NCBI GenBank assembly: GCA_013360675.1
Contig: JABWBB010000022.1
Location: forward strand, 1 to 39,332
Direction of reading: 5' to 3'
From: Phycisphaerales bacterium
GTDB lineage: Bacteria > Planctomycetota > Phycisphaerae > Phycisphaerales > UBA1924
DNA length: 39,332 nucleotides
Below are positions 1 to 9,616 of the stretch, piece by piece. A model generated the notes under the pieces. That model did not search any database and was not told the origin of the DNA. It was given only the letters and a program-made list of their open reading frames with translations. Within the stretch, counting starts at the first letter, position 1, and each line of letters begins with the position of its first letter. Both the position numbers and the translations under genes were made by a program.

Positions 1-3
1 TAG

Positions 4-210
4 AGCGCGCAGGCGATCATCACCGGACGCCTCGTCCGCGAGGGTGGCCGCGCCGGGCGTCGCCCGCAAGTTGCGCTTGGTCAGGGCAGCATCGACTGGG
101 TAAGAACATTTACCGCAGCGCAGGAGGGCGGGGTCAGAAACTATTTTGTCGAGCAAAACTGGGAACTCACGCAGCAAAGCGTCGCGTATCTCAAGGCTCT
201 CCGCATTTGA
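4..210 (+). pseudogene. C-terminal remnant of a sugar phosphate isomerase/epimerase-like gene
   Basis: The frame ending in TGA at 208-210 encodes a C-terminus containing GQGSIDW, GGVRNYFVEQNWEL and QSVAYLKAL. This closely resembles the end of planctomycete TIM-barrel sugar phosphate isomerases/epimerases (xylose-isomerase-like family). The same frame has a TAG at positions 1-3 and no ATG, GTG or TTG in between, so no intact gene can run through here. The recognisable part is only about residues 23-68 of the frame; the stretch before GQGSIDW does not look like the family. I read it as the tail of a gene cut by a deletion, frameshift or rearrangement. A frameshift just before the window edge, with the rest of the gene to the left, is the alternative. 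Family recognition is from memory of conserved C-terminal wording, not from a search. Confidence 0.55.
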
Positions 211-641
211 CTGTCCCAAGCGTGGATCGCCGCCGATGTGGAGAAAATGGGCGCCGACTTGAACAGTTGGAAAGGGAAACGCGCGTCCTTGCGAAAGCAT
301 GACTTGCTCCTTCGCGGTAGGCGCATTCGGTTCCGTGCCCGTTGCTTGAGACCGCTCAATCGCCCACGCTGCCGACAACAAAATTCTCAGCAAGATGATT
401 CAACGCGATCACTCCCGCGTGCCAACATGACGAAAAGGCTGCCGCGACGTTCCGTGTCATGACCATTTGGGCGTGGAATACCGTCCATGCGCAACGTTCG
501 ATTCGCATGGTTAGCACGCCTACCCAGCCGAGCGGTGGATACCCAATGCACAAGACGTTTCCATTCTCGCTTCCCCGCCTATACACTATCTCCGTAGTGC
601 CGAATCTTGAACCCACGATGGATCGGATGCGAGGAAGGCAA
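211..641. other. Non-coding stretch between isomerase remnant and HlyD-like gene
   Basis: No convincing gene was found on either strand here. Short open frames exist on both strands, but none has a ribosome binding site, recognisable motifs or normal codon use. The base composition is visibly less GC-rich than the neighbouring genes. TATACA at 580-585 is preceded 16 bases upstream by TTTCCA at 558-563, which could be a weak sigma-70-like promoter for the gene starting at 642, but the match is poor. Confidence 0.45.
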
Positions 642-1129
642 ATGAAACCGAGCCGGAGGCATTTCTTGGGAGCGGCCACACTGGGGGCAGCCGCAAACCT
701 GGCCAAGGCCGAAGTGCAGTCGCTGCAGATCCTGCGCGACCGCCTGACCGTGCGCGCCCCGCGCGACAGCGTCGTGTTGCGGCGAAGCGTCGAGGCGGGC
801 GAGTACATCGGCGCCGACCCAACGCGCCCGGCCCTGATCCTGGGCGACCTCGAGCAACTCGTCGTCCGTGCGCAGGTCGATGAAGAAGACATTGCCCTCG
901 TGGGCGAGGCCCCCAAGGCCTTGGCCCGCACACGCGGCGCACGTCCCACCGATCTGAGCGTCACGCTGGTGCGCATCGAGCCCTTCGCACGCCCCAAGTC
1001 CGACCTCAAGGGCATCAACGCCGAACGCGTCGACACGCGCGTCATCGACGTGCTCTTCCGCATCCAGCGCGCGCCCGGCGTGCCGCTCTTCCCGGGGCAG
1101 GCGCTCGACGTCTTCATCGAGGTGACGGA

Positions 1130-1133
<4 letters not shown>
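642..1133 (+). CDS. Truncated HlyD-type membrane fusion protein fragment with Tat-like N-terminus
   Basis: This 163-residue product begins MKPSRRHFLGAATLGAA, a twin-arginine (SRRxFL) export signal. It then passes directly into sequence typical of the end of the HlyD/AcrA coiled coil (NLAKAEVQSLQILRDRLTVRAP), half of a lipoyl/barrel-sandwich domain and a beta-barrel region ending FPGQALDVFIEV. A complete membrane fusion protein is about 300-450 residues with an N-terminal transmembrane anchor, the first lipoyl half and a full hairpin; all of these are missing. The ATG at 642 is favoured because GAGGAAGG at 631-638 lies just upstream; an in-frame ATG at 459 lacks such a site. No efflux pump partner adjoins it. 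The stop codon overlaps the convergent acs stop by three bases. It is probably a chimeric remnant, expressed or not; a working adaptor is unlikely. Confidence 0.6.
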
Positions 1134-3229
<2,096 letters not shown>

Positions 3230-3308
3230 GGCTGTGTCTCCGTCGCGGGCGATCGAGGTCGAGGCCTCATCGCCCGATGCACCCAGCATATCGACGCCCC
3301 GCCGCCTG

Positions 3309-4130
3309 TCACACCCGATCCGCGGCCACCGCGTGCAGCGCGATCAGTTGCTCGACGCTCAGCGCCTCGGCCCGGTCCTCGCCCCGCACGCCCTCGGGCC
3401 AGGGCACATCGCGTCCCAGCACCGCCCCCAGTTGCTTGCGCCGTTTCTCGAAAACCTTCTGACAAAACCGCGCCAGCCCGCCCGGGTCGGGCGATCGCGG
3501 CGTGTCCAGGCGCTCCATCGACACCATCGCGCTGTGCACCTCGGGCCGCGGCCAGAAGCACTCGGGCGACAGACGCGCGATCAACCCGCAGCGTGCCGTC
3601 GCCTGCGCCAGCACCGAGATCGGGCCATAGTCGCGCCCGCCCGGCGGCGCCACGATCCGATCCGCCAGTTCCCGCTGCACCGTCACGTACAGCCCGCGGC
3701 ACCTGGGCACATCCGCCAGCAGGCACGCGATCAGCGGCGTCGCCGCCCCATAGGGCAGGTTCGCCATCAGCACAAACTCGCCCTTGCCCAGCGCCGCCAG
3801 CAGCGCGGGGTTGATCTCGCGCTTCGACGCCAGGCAATCCCCCTCGACCAGTGTGAAGCGTTCGTTGCCCCCCAGACGCTCGCGCAGCAGGGCGGCGAGC
3901 CCCGCGTCCATCTCCGCCGCCACCACCCTGCACCCGCGCTCGAGCAGCGCCTCGGTCAGCGTCCCCGTGCCCGGGCCCACCTCGAGCACGCTCTGACCGG
4001 GCGCGAGCGACGCGGCGTCGACAAACTTGCGCAGCAGGTTCGCGTCGATCAGAAAGTTCTGCCCCAGCGCATGACGCGGCGAGAGCCCGTGGCTCTCGAG
4101 TATCGCCTTGATCTGCGTCAGCGTCTGCAC
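3309..4130 (-). CDS. rsmA: 16S rRNA (adenine-N6,N6)-dimethyltransferase
   Basis: RsmA (KsgA) dimethylates two adjacent adenosines in the 3'-terminal hairpin of 16S rRNA during small-subunit maturation, using S-adenosylmethionine. The 273-residue protein shows the family signature in order: HALGQNFLID near residue 20, the SAM-binding motif I LEVGPGTGTLTEALL at 49-63, the acidic motif II around AAEMD, the catalytic NLPY at 124-127 (here NLPYGAATP), and the FWPRPEVHSAMV segment typical of the KsgA/Dim1 family. The start is a GTG at 4130, only 6 bp after the cls stop, so the two are probably translationally linked. Length and motifs are normal for the family. Confidence 0.95.
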   Translation of the reverse strand: MQTLTQIKAILESHGLSPRHALGQNFLIDANLLRKFVDAASLAPGQSVLEVGPGTGTLTEALLERGCRVVAAEMDAGLAALLRERLGGNERFTLVEGDCLASKREINPALLAALGKGEFVLMANLPYGAATPLIACLLADVPRCRGLYVTVQRELADRIVAPPGGRDYGPISVLAQATARCGLIARLSPECFWPRPEVHSAMVSMERLDTPRSPDPGGLARFCQKVFEKRRKQLGAVLGRDVPWPEGVRGEDRAEALSVEQLIALHAVAADRV

Positions 4131-4136
4131 GGGGGC

Positions 4137-5567
4137 TCACAAGAGCGGGCTGAGCAACTTCGCCGCGTGCTGCCCGAATCGCTGGAGCCACGGCTGCACC
4201 CGCCAATACGCGGCGGGGATCTCGATCGACTGGCCGATGTACGTCATCTGGGCGAAACGCAGCTGCGCGGTCGCCTGCGCATCGTAGATCAACAAGTTGA
4301 GTTCAAAGTTCAGGAAGAACGAGCGGATGTCGAAGTTCGCCGACCCCAGCATCGCAAAGTCGTCGTCCACGGTCATCACCTTGGCGTGCAGCAGCCCTGT
4401 CTGATGGAAGTGCACGCGCACCCCCAGCGGCGCCAGTTCCGAGCAGAAATAGCGCCCCGCCGCGTCGCACAGCCACTTGTCGCTCTTGCGCGGAATCACA
4501 AGATCCACCTGCACCCCCCGCGCCACCGCCAGGCGGATCGCCCCCAGCAGGCTTTCGTCGGGCACGAAGTAGGGCGTGGTCAGCACCACCCGCCGCCGCG
4601 CCAAGTGCAGCGCCTCGATCATTACATCGCGCACCACCGCGTTGGGCTCGCCCGGGCCCGTGGGCACGATCTGCAGGGGTGATTCACCCGTCGTCGCCGG
4701 GTCGGGGAACAACCCCTCGTCATTGGGCCACTCGCCCGTCTCGAAGTGCCAGTCCTCGAGGAACACGGCCTGCAACTGCCCGACCGTTGGCCCCACGATC
4801 CGCGCCGACAGATCCTGCCACGCCCCGACCTCCTTCATCCCATAGTCGGGCTGGATCACATTGTGCGACCCGGCATAGGCGATTGCTCCGTCGATCACCG
4901 CCAGTTTGCGATGATTGCGCAGGTCGATCCGCGCCAGCCGCCGACGCAGGTTCCCCGCGGGCAGCGCCGCCACCACCTTGACCCCCGCGCGCTCGAGGCG
5001 CGACGACGCCGTCCCCAGGAACGACCACGACCCCGCCGCGTCCACCAGCAGGCGGCAGACCACGCCCCGCTCGTGCGCCCGGATCAGCGCATCGCCCACC
5101 AGCTTGCCCACTTCGTCGTCCTCAAAGATGAAGTAAAGCAGGTGGACATGGTGCTTGGCCGCGTTGATGTCCGCGATCAGCCGCTCGATGAACCGCGTCG
5201 CGCTCCCCTCGAGGTCCACGCTGTTGGCCCCGAGGATGGGCAGCCCGCCCAGCGACTCGGCCACATGCACCATCACCCGCTGCCGCTCGGCGATTCCCGG
5301 GCGGATCGTCCACGCCGCCTGCGCCGACGGTCGCTTCGATGTGATCTCGAGGTGTGCCTGCGCCGCGTATCGACGCGCCCGTCCATACCCCAGCGACTGC
5401 TCGCCCACCAGCAGGTACAGCACCAGCCCGATCCACGGCAGCACCATCACCACCGCCAGCCACGCCAGCGCGATCGGCGGGCTCTTCTGACGCACGATCA
5501 CGATCGGCGCCAGCACCAGCCGGATCACCCAGCTCGACAACCACGCGATGGCCCAGATCGTCTCCAC
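4137..5567 (-). CDS. cls: Cardiolipin synthase (phospholipase D family)
   Basis: The product condenses two phosphatidylglycerol molecules into cardiolipin plus glycerol at the inner membrane. Two N-terminal membrane helices (about residues 2-24 and 31-54) are followed by two phospholipase D catalytic motifs: HRKLAVID near residue 219, followed by AYAGSHN, and HAKVMTVDD near residue 394, followed by LGSANFD. This is the normal ClsA-type architecture, and about 476 residues is the usual length. The frame stays open upstream to an ATG at 5708, but that would overlap the divergent amidotransferase start. The GTG at 5567 gives the expected ETIWAIAWLSSWVIRL start. No strong ribosome site is visible, so the start is uncertain. 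It leads a probable cls-rsmA-acs unit. Confidence 0.9.
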   Translation of the reverse strand: METIWAIAWLSSWVIRLVLAPIVIVRQKSPPIALAWLAVVMVLPWIGLVLYLLVGEQSLGYGRARRYAAQAHLEITSKRPSAQAAWTIRPGIAERQRVMVHVAESLGGLPILGANSVDLEGSATRFIERLIADINAAKHHVHLLYFIFEDDEVGKLVGDALIRAHERGVVCRLLVDAAGSWSFLGTASSRLERAGVKVVAALPAGNLRRRLARIDLRNHRKLAVIDGAIAYAGSHNVIQPDYGMKEVGAWQDLSARIVGPTVGQLQAVFLEDWHFETGEWPNDEGLFPDPATTGESPLQIVPTGPGEPNAVVRDVMIEALHLARRRVVLTTPYFVPDESLLGAIRLAVARGVQVDLVIPRKSDKWLCDAAGRYFCSELAPLGVRVHFHQTGLLHAKVMTVDDDFAMLGSANFDIRSFFLNFELNLLIYDAQATAQLRFAQMTYIGQSIEIPAAYWRVQPWLQRFGQHAAKLLSPLL

Positions 5568-5706
5568 GCCGCTGACTGTAACGCGGGTGTGGGGTCTGTG
5601 CGGGTTGTGCAGAATGCCACGCCCGATCCCGCCCGCGCCACATAAGGAATCCGGGCCTCTGGCCCCGCACGGGCCGATATCGCCTCCAGCCCCCGGAGCA
5701 TGGACC

Positions 5707-6561
5707 ATGTGCCGCTTTGTCCTTTATAAAGGCCCGCCGCTGACCATCGCCTCGCTCGTCACCGAGCCGGCCCACTCGCTCATCGCGCAGAGCACCTCCA
5801 GCCGCGAGGCCGACGAACCCCTGAACGGCGACGGTTTCGGCGTGGGCTGGTATGTCCCCGCCCTCTCGGACAAGCCCGCCGTCTTCCGCTCGGTCACCCC
5901 CGCGTGGAACAACGGCAATCTGCTTGACCTGGCCCGCGTCACCCGCAGCCACCTCATCATGGCCCACGTCCGCGCCGCCACCCGCGGCCTGCCCGTCACC
6001 GAACTCAACTGCCACCCCTTCCAGTTCGGCCGCTACGCCTTCATGCACAACGGCGATGTCGGCGGGTTTGCGCACATGCGTCGAAAACTCCTGGGTTCGC
6101 TCAGCGATACCGCCTTTGGCGCGATCAAGGGCTCCACCGATTCCGAGCACCTCTTTGGCCTCTTCCTCGACGAGATCGAGAAACGCGGCGAGGGCGAGGG
6201 TGCGCCCCGCCTGGCCGATGCGCTCCTCGCCGCCGTGCAGCGCGCCGACGCCCTCTCGCGCGAAACAGGCCGGAACGAGCGCAGTTATCTGAACATCGCC
6301 GTGGCCGACGGCAAATCCGCCGTCGCCCTGCGCTGGACCAACGACGACCCCGCCCACGCCTCGAGCCTCTACCTCCACACCGGGCGTCGCTACGCCTGCA
6401 AGGACGGCGTGTGCGCCATGATCCAGCCCGAGGCGGGCCAGGGCGCGGTCATCGTCTCGAGCGAACGCCTCAGCGAAGACCCCGGCTGGCAGGTCATCAA
6501 TCCCAATCACGCCCTGCTCATCCACGAAGACTCCACCGTCGACTTCCGCCCCGCGGCATAG
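5707..6561 (+). CDS. Class II glutamine amidotransferase (YafJ/EgtC-like)
   Basis: The 284-residue protein starts MCRFVLYKGPP, so after removal of Met the Cys becomes the N-terminal nucleophile of an Ntn-type glutaminase. The other family marks are present: AAT.GLPVTELNCHPF, the MHNGDVGGF segment that forms the glutamine pocket and oxyanion hole, and DSEHLFGLFLDEIE. These are the marks of the GATase class II domain as in YafJ and EgtC, which stands alone rather than fused to a synthase. The start is set by the Cys2 requirement and by GGAG about 8 bp upstream. No ergothioneine or other synthase gene adjoins it, so the acceptor for the released ammonia, or the amide actually hydrolysed, cannot be named. 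It diverges from cls across 139 bp and is followed 52 bp later by a hydrolase on the same strand. Confidence 0.85.
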   Translation: MCRFVLYKGPPLTIASLVTEPAHSLIAQSTSSREADEPLNGDGFGVGWYVPALSDKPAVFRSVTPAWNNGNLLDLARVTRSHLIMAHVRAATRGLPVTELNCHPFQFGRYAFMHNGDVGGFAHMRRKLLGSLSDTAFGAIKGSTDSEHLFGLFLDEIEKRGEGEGAPRLADALLAAVQRADALSRETGRNERSYLNIAVADGKSAVALRWTNDDPAHASSLYLHTGRRYACKDGVCAMIQPEAGQGAVIVSSERLSEDPGWQVINPNHALLIHEDSTVDFRPAA

Positions 6562-6613
6562 GCGGGCAATCCCACGCTCGATCCCGCGTTACGCTCCACC
6601 GGAGGGTTCTGTC

Positions 6614-7705
6614 ATGCGCATCCGTCGCTGCTGTGTTGTCACGCTCGTTTCACTCGCATCGCTGCTGCCCGCAACGCTCGCGTCCGCCCAGCCGCCCGCG
6701 AACGATCAACCCGACGTGAGCACCCGCGACGACGCCACCCCCCCCGCCTACAAACTCGCCAAGGGCGGCCTCGCCACCAGCGTGGCAGATCTGACCCTCA
6801 CCCGCGACGGCGTCGAGGTCCCCATCCGGGTGCGCTTCCCCACCAACGCCCCCGGGCCCGTACCGCTCGTGCTCTTCTCGCACGGCATGGGCGGTTCGTT
6901 CGACTCCTTCAGCAACCTCACCGAGCACTGGGCCTCGCACGGCTATGTCGTGATCCTGCCCACGCACGCCGACTCGATCAAGCGTCAGCGCGAGCAAGGC
7001 CGCGACCCGCGCGATTTCGCGCGCGACCCCGAGGCCTACCGCGCCCGCGTCGATCTCGTCGGGCGCGTCGATGATCTCAAGGCCATCCTCGACTCGCTCG
7101 CCACGATCGAGGAAAAAATCCCCGCCCTGCGCACGCTCGACGCCAAGCCCCTGATCGACCGCGAGAGCATCGGCGTCGCGGGCCATTCCGCCGGCGCGTT
7201 CACGGCCCAACTCTGCGTCGACGTCAAGGTCCGCACGCGCAGCGCCCTGCGCGGCGAGCGCATCGGCGACCCCCGCATCGACGCCGCGATCATCATCTCG
7301 GGCCAGGGCACCACCAGCCGCAACCTGATGGAAGACTCGTGGAAGGGCGTCACCCGCCCGATGCTCGTCATTGCCGGGTCCAAGGACGTCTCGGGTGTTG
7401 GCAACGAAACCCCCGAATCACGCCGCCACCCCTACGAACTTTCCCCTTCGGGCGATAAGTACCTCCTCTTCATCGAGGGGGCGACGCATTCGTCGTATCA
7501 AGGCAAAGACGGCGAGGGCCGCCGTGCCATGCTCGTGGCCAGCGAGAAGCCGACGACCGACATCGCGATCATCGCCGACGCCGTCGCCGCGCAGACCCTG
7601 GCCTTCCTCGATGCCTATCTCAAGGGCGACGCGGCCGCGAAGGACTATCTCGCCCGTGATCACGTCCGTGCGATCGACAAGGCGATCCACGCCGAGCACA
7701 AGTAA
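6614..7705 (+). CDS. Secreted alpha/beta hydrolase (chlorophyllase/dienelactone hydrolase-like)
   Basis: The 363-residue protein has a classical signal peptide (hydrophobic stretch ending ATLASAQ, cleavage near residue 25). The mature part has an alpha/beta hydrolase fold: the oxyanion strand LVLFSHGMGGS near 86-95, the nucleophile elbow GHSAG with Ser192, a likely catalytic acid in VIAGSKDVSG, and a His in EGATHSSYQG. The pattern matches predicted dienelactone hydrolases and chlorophyllase-like esterases common in planctomycetes. The substrate is not deducible; an ester hydrolase acting in the periplasm or outside the cell is the inference. GGAGGG at 6601-6606 is a good ribosome site for the ATG at 6614. 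It converges on comM across a hairpin-rich gap. Confidence 0.8.
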   Translation: MRIRRCCVVTLVSLASLLPATLASAQPPANDQPDVSTRDDATPPAYKLAKGGLATSVADLTLTRDGVEVPIRVRFPTNAPGPVPLVLFSHGMGGSFDSFSNLTEHWASHGYVVILPTHADSIKRQREQGRDPRDFARDPEAYRARVDLVGRVDDLKAILDSLATIEEKIPALRTLDAKPLIDRESIGVAGHSAGAFTAQLCVDVKVRTRSALRGERIGDPRIDAAIIISGQGTTSRNLMEDSWKGVTRPMLVIAGSKDVSGVGNETPESRRHPYELSPSGDKYLLFIEGATHSSYQGKDGEGRRAMLVASEKPTTDIAIIADAVAAQTLAFLDAYLKGDAAAKDYLARDHVRAIDKAIHAEHK

Positions 7706-7747
7706 CCCATACACCCTTTGACACCACTCCGCCCTACCCCACCTCGT

Positions 7748-7770
7748 GGGGCAGGCGGCCCGCCTGCCCC
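7748..7770. repeat. Perfect 11-bp inverted repeat with one-base centre
   Basis: GGGGCAGGCGG at 7748-7758 is mirrored by CCGCCTGCCCC at 7760-7770 around a single C. It could form a hairpin (with the central pairs open) in transcripts of either converging gene. Confidence 0.8.
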
Positions 7771-7820
7771 TTCACGTTCTACACCCTCTCGTGGGCTGGC
7801 TGCCCGCCTGTTCAATTCTT

Positions 7821-7840
7821 GCTCTGCTCTGCTCTGCTCT
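7821..7840. repeat. Short tandem repeat (GCTCT)4
   Basis: Four exact copies of GCTCT lie in the non-coding gap between the hydrolase and comM. Such a pentamer run can vary by slipped-strand replication. It is not inside a gene or close to a start codon, so an effect on expression is unlikely. Confidence 0.8.
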
Positions 7841-7857
7841 CCTCAGCGGTCCGGGTG

Positions 7858-7878
7858 GCACAGGCGTCCCGCCTGTGC
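7858..7878. repeat. Perfect 9-bp hairpin, 3-base loop
   Basis: GCACAGGCG (7858-7866), loop TCC, CGCCTGTGC (7870-7878). It is the second of three palindromes in this convergent gap. The flanking GGTGGCAC resembles the edge of the longer repeat family at 31078-31407. Confidence 0.8.
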
Positions 7879-7915
7879 ATGCTCCGCTCTGCCATTTCCG
7901 CTCCCCGTGCCACCT

Positions 7916-7932
7916 AGATCCGCCTCGGATCT
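7916..7932. repeat. Perfect 7-bp hairpin, 3-base loop
   Basis: AGATCCG (7916-7922), loop CCT, CGGATCT (7926-7932). It is the third palindrome in the hydrolase/comM gap, about 75 bp before the comM stop codon. Confidence 0.75.
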
Positions 7933-8006
7933 CGGTGCTCTGGCTGATGGACAAGACATCGCGATCGGTCAAGGCCCCGATCTCGATGGCACGGGCTCAC
8001 CACCAT

Positions 8007-9539
8007 CTACACCTTCCGATCGAGCAGGCGATACCCCACCGCCTCGGCGACGTGCTCGGGCCCGATCGACGCCTCGCCCGCGATGTCCGCGATCGTGCGC
8101 GCCACCCGCCGGATCTTGTCATACGCCCGCGCCGACAGCGACAACTCGCCCATCGCCCGCCCGAGCAGCGCCATCGCGTCGTCGCTCAGCCCCGCCAGCG
8201 CGTCGAGTTCCTTCCCGCTCAGACGCGCGTTGGGCTTGATCCCCTGGCGTGCGGCTTGACGCCCGCGCGCACCGCCCACCTGCGCGCGCATCTGCGCGGT
8301 GCTCGTCCCCACCGGCGCCTGCGACAACTGTTTCCACGGCACCCCGGGCGCCTCGACGTGGATGTCGATGCGATCGAGCAGCGGCCCGCTCAGGCGCTCC
8401 ATGTACTTGTCCATCGCCCGACGCCCGATCTCGCCCGGGGGCATGTCCCCCTTGGGCGTGGGGTTCATGGCGGCGACCAGCATGAAACTCGCCGGAAAAC
8501 GCACCGCCGCGTGCGACCGGGCGATCGTCACCACGTGGTCCTCGAGGGGCTGACGCAGCGCCTCGAGCACATCGCGCGGGAACTCGGGCAGCTCATCCAG
8601 GAACAACACGCCGTGGTGCGCCAGCGAGATCTCACCCGGGCGCGGCACGATCCCGCCCCCGACGATCGCCGGCGTGCTCGCCGTATGGTGCGGCGAACGC
8701 ACCGGGCGCGACGTGATCAGCCCCTGCCCGGGCTGGAGTTGCCCCGCGGCCGAGTAGATCCGTGTCACCTCGACGGCTTCGTCGGGGCTCAGCGGGGGGA
8801 GCACGCCCGGCAATGCCTTGGCCATCATGGTCTTGCCCGTCCCCGGCGGGCCGAGCATGAGCAGATTGTGCCCGCCCGCCGCCGCCACCACGATCGCCCG
8901 CTTCACCGCCTCCTGCCCGCGCACCTCGGCGAAGTCGATCGGCGCGGGCGCCTCGCGCAGCATCGTGGACACGTTGGCTCTGGGCACGGGGTTGGGTTCG
9001 AGCGCGCCCGTCAACAGCCCCACGACCTCCGCCATTGTGCGCACGCCGTAGACCTCGATCCCCTCGACGACCGCGGCCTCGGCGGCGTTGTCGGCGGGCA
9101 CGACGATCCCCCGCGCGCCTCGCTTGGCCGCCAGCGACGCCAATGCAATCACCCCCGCCACCGGACGCACCCGCCCATCAAGGGCGAGTTCCCCGGCGAA
9201 GAGCAGCGTCCGCGGATCGAGCCCCTCGCCGTCACGCGTCACCGGGGGTAGAACTCCCTGCACGCCCAGCAGCCCGACCGCGATGGGTAGGTCATACACC
9301 GGCCCTTCCTTGCGCAGGTGTGCCGGGGCGAGGTTGATGACGATGCGCCCCAGAGGCGAGGCGTATCCACTGTTGGCCATCGCCGAGCGCACGCGTTCGA
9401 CCGATTCCTTGACCGCCGCGTCGGGCAGACCGACCACCACGGGGCGCGCGTCGATCGCGGTCTCATCGTGGTCGATCTCGACCTCGCATAAGAGCGCGTC
9501 GATCCCCTGAAGCAGATAAGATTGAACCCGGGCGAGCAT
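8007..9539 (-). CDS. comM: YifB/ComM family AAA+ ATPase (Mg-chelatase-like)
   Basis: The family includes ComM, a hexameric helicase that drives branch migration during natural transformation. The 510-residue product has the three expected parts. An N-terminal Lon-protease-like ChlI domain comes first (MLARVQSYLLQGIDALLCEVE start, then VGLPDAAVKESVERV and FAGELALDG). The AAA+ core has Walker A GPPGTGKT near residues 230-237, the RSPHHTAS segment and Walker B VLFLDELPEF. The C-terminal Mg-chelatase helical bundle includes LSARAYDKIRRVARTIADIAG. The ATG at 9539 gives the canonical MLARV start; one nine codons upstream is also open. No chlorophyll-synthesis genes adjoin it, so a true magnesium chelatase role is unlikely. 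A role in DNA uptake here is inferred from the family only. Confidence 0.93.
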   Translation of the reverse strand: MLARVQSYLLQGIDALLCEVEIDHDETAIDARPVVVGLPDAAVKESVERVRSAMANSGYASPLGRIVINLAPAHLRKEGPVYDLPIAVGLLGVQGVLPPVTRDGEGLDPRTLLFAGELALDGRVRPVAGVIALASLAAKRGARGIVVPADNAAEAAVVEGIEVYGVRTMAEVVGLLTGALEPNPVPRANVSTMLREAPAPIDFAEVRGQEAVKRAIVVAAAGGHNLLMLGPPGTGKTMMAKALPGVLPPLSPDEAVEVTRIYSAAGQLQPGQGLITSRPVRSPHHTASTPAIVGGGIVPRPGEISLAHHGVLFLDELPEFPRDVLEALRQPLEDHVVTIARSHAAVRFPASFMLVAAMNPTPKGDMPPGEIGRRAMDKYMERLSGPLLDRIDIHVEAPGVPWKQLSQAPVGTSTAQMRAQVGGARGRQAARQGIKPNARLSGKELDALAGLSDDAMALLGRAMGELSLSARAYDKIRRVARTIADIAGEASIGPEHVAEAVGYRLLDRKV

Positions 9540-9578
9540 CGCGCCGGAAGCATACCGAACAAGCAACGATCAGGTTGG

Positions 9579-9602
9579 CAACCCGGGTTTCAACCCCGGT
9601 TG
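9579..9602. repeat. 11-bp inverted repeat in divergent comM/antiporter gap
   Basis: CAACCCGGGTT (9579-9589) faces AACCCCGGTTG (9592-9602) with one mismatch and a two-base centre. It lies between the divergent starts, just upstream of the antiporter ribosome site. It could be an operator or a 5'-leader hairpin; neither can be decided from sequence. Confidence 0.5.
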
Positions 9603-9616
9603 GTGGGGGAAACAGC

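Larger units (their letters stand above)
7706..8006. other. Convergent intergenic region with three hairpins and a pentamer repeat
   Basis: This gap separates the 3' ends of the hydrolase and comM genes. It contains no gene. It holds three unrelated perfect or near-perfect palindromes (annotated separately) and four tandem copies of GCTCT at 7821-7840. None of the hairpins is followed by a clear T-run, so they are not textbook rho-independent terminators, but their position suits bidirectional 3'-end stabilisation or termination. Confidence 0.7.

Noticed and set aside
141..359. Small minus-strand ORF of 72 residues
   Set aside because: It is antisense to the isomerase remnant for part of its length, with no ribosome site and no recognisable motif.
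558..585. Possible sigma-70 promoter TTTCCA - 16 bp - TATACA
   Set aside because: The -35 match is poor and only the -10 is reasonable; noted in the non-coding entry but not called as a feature.
8007..9539. Magnesium chelatase of chlorophyll synthesis
   Set aside because: Order of domains and the MLARV start fit YifB/ComM; no pigment genes nearby.
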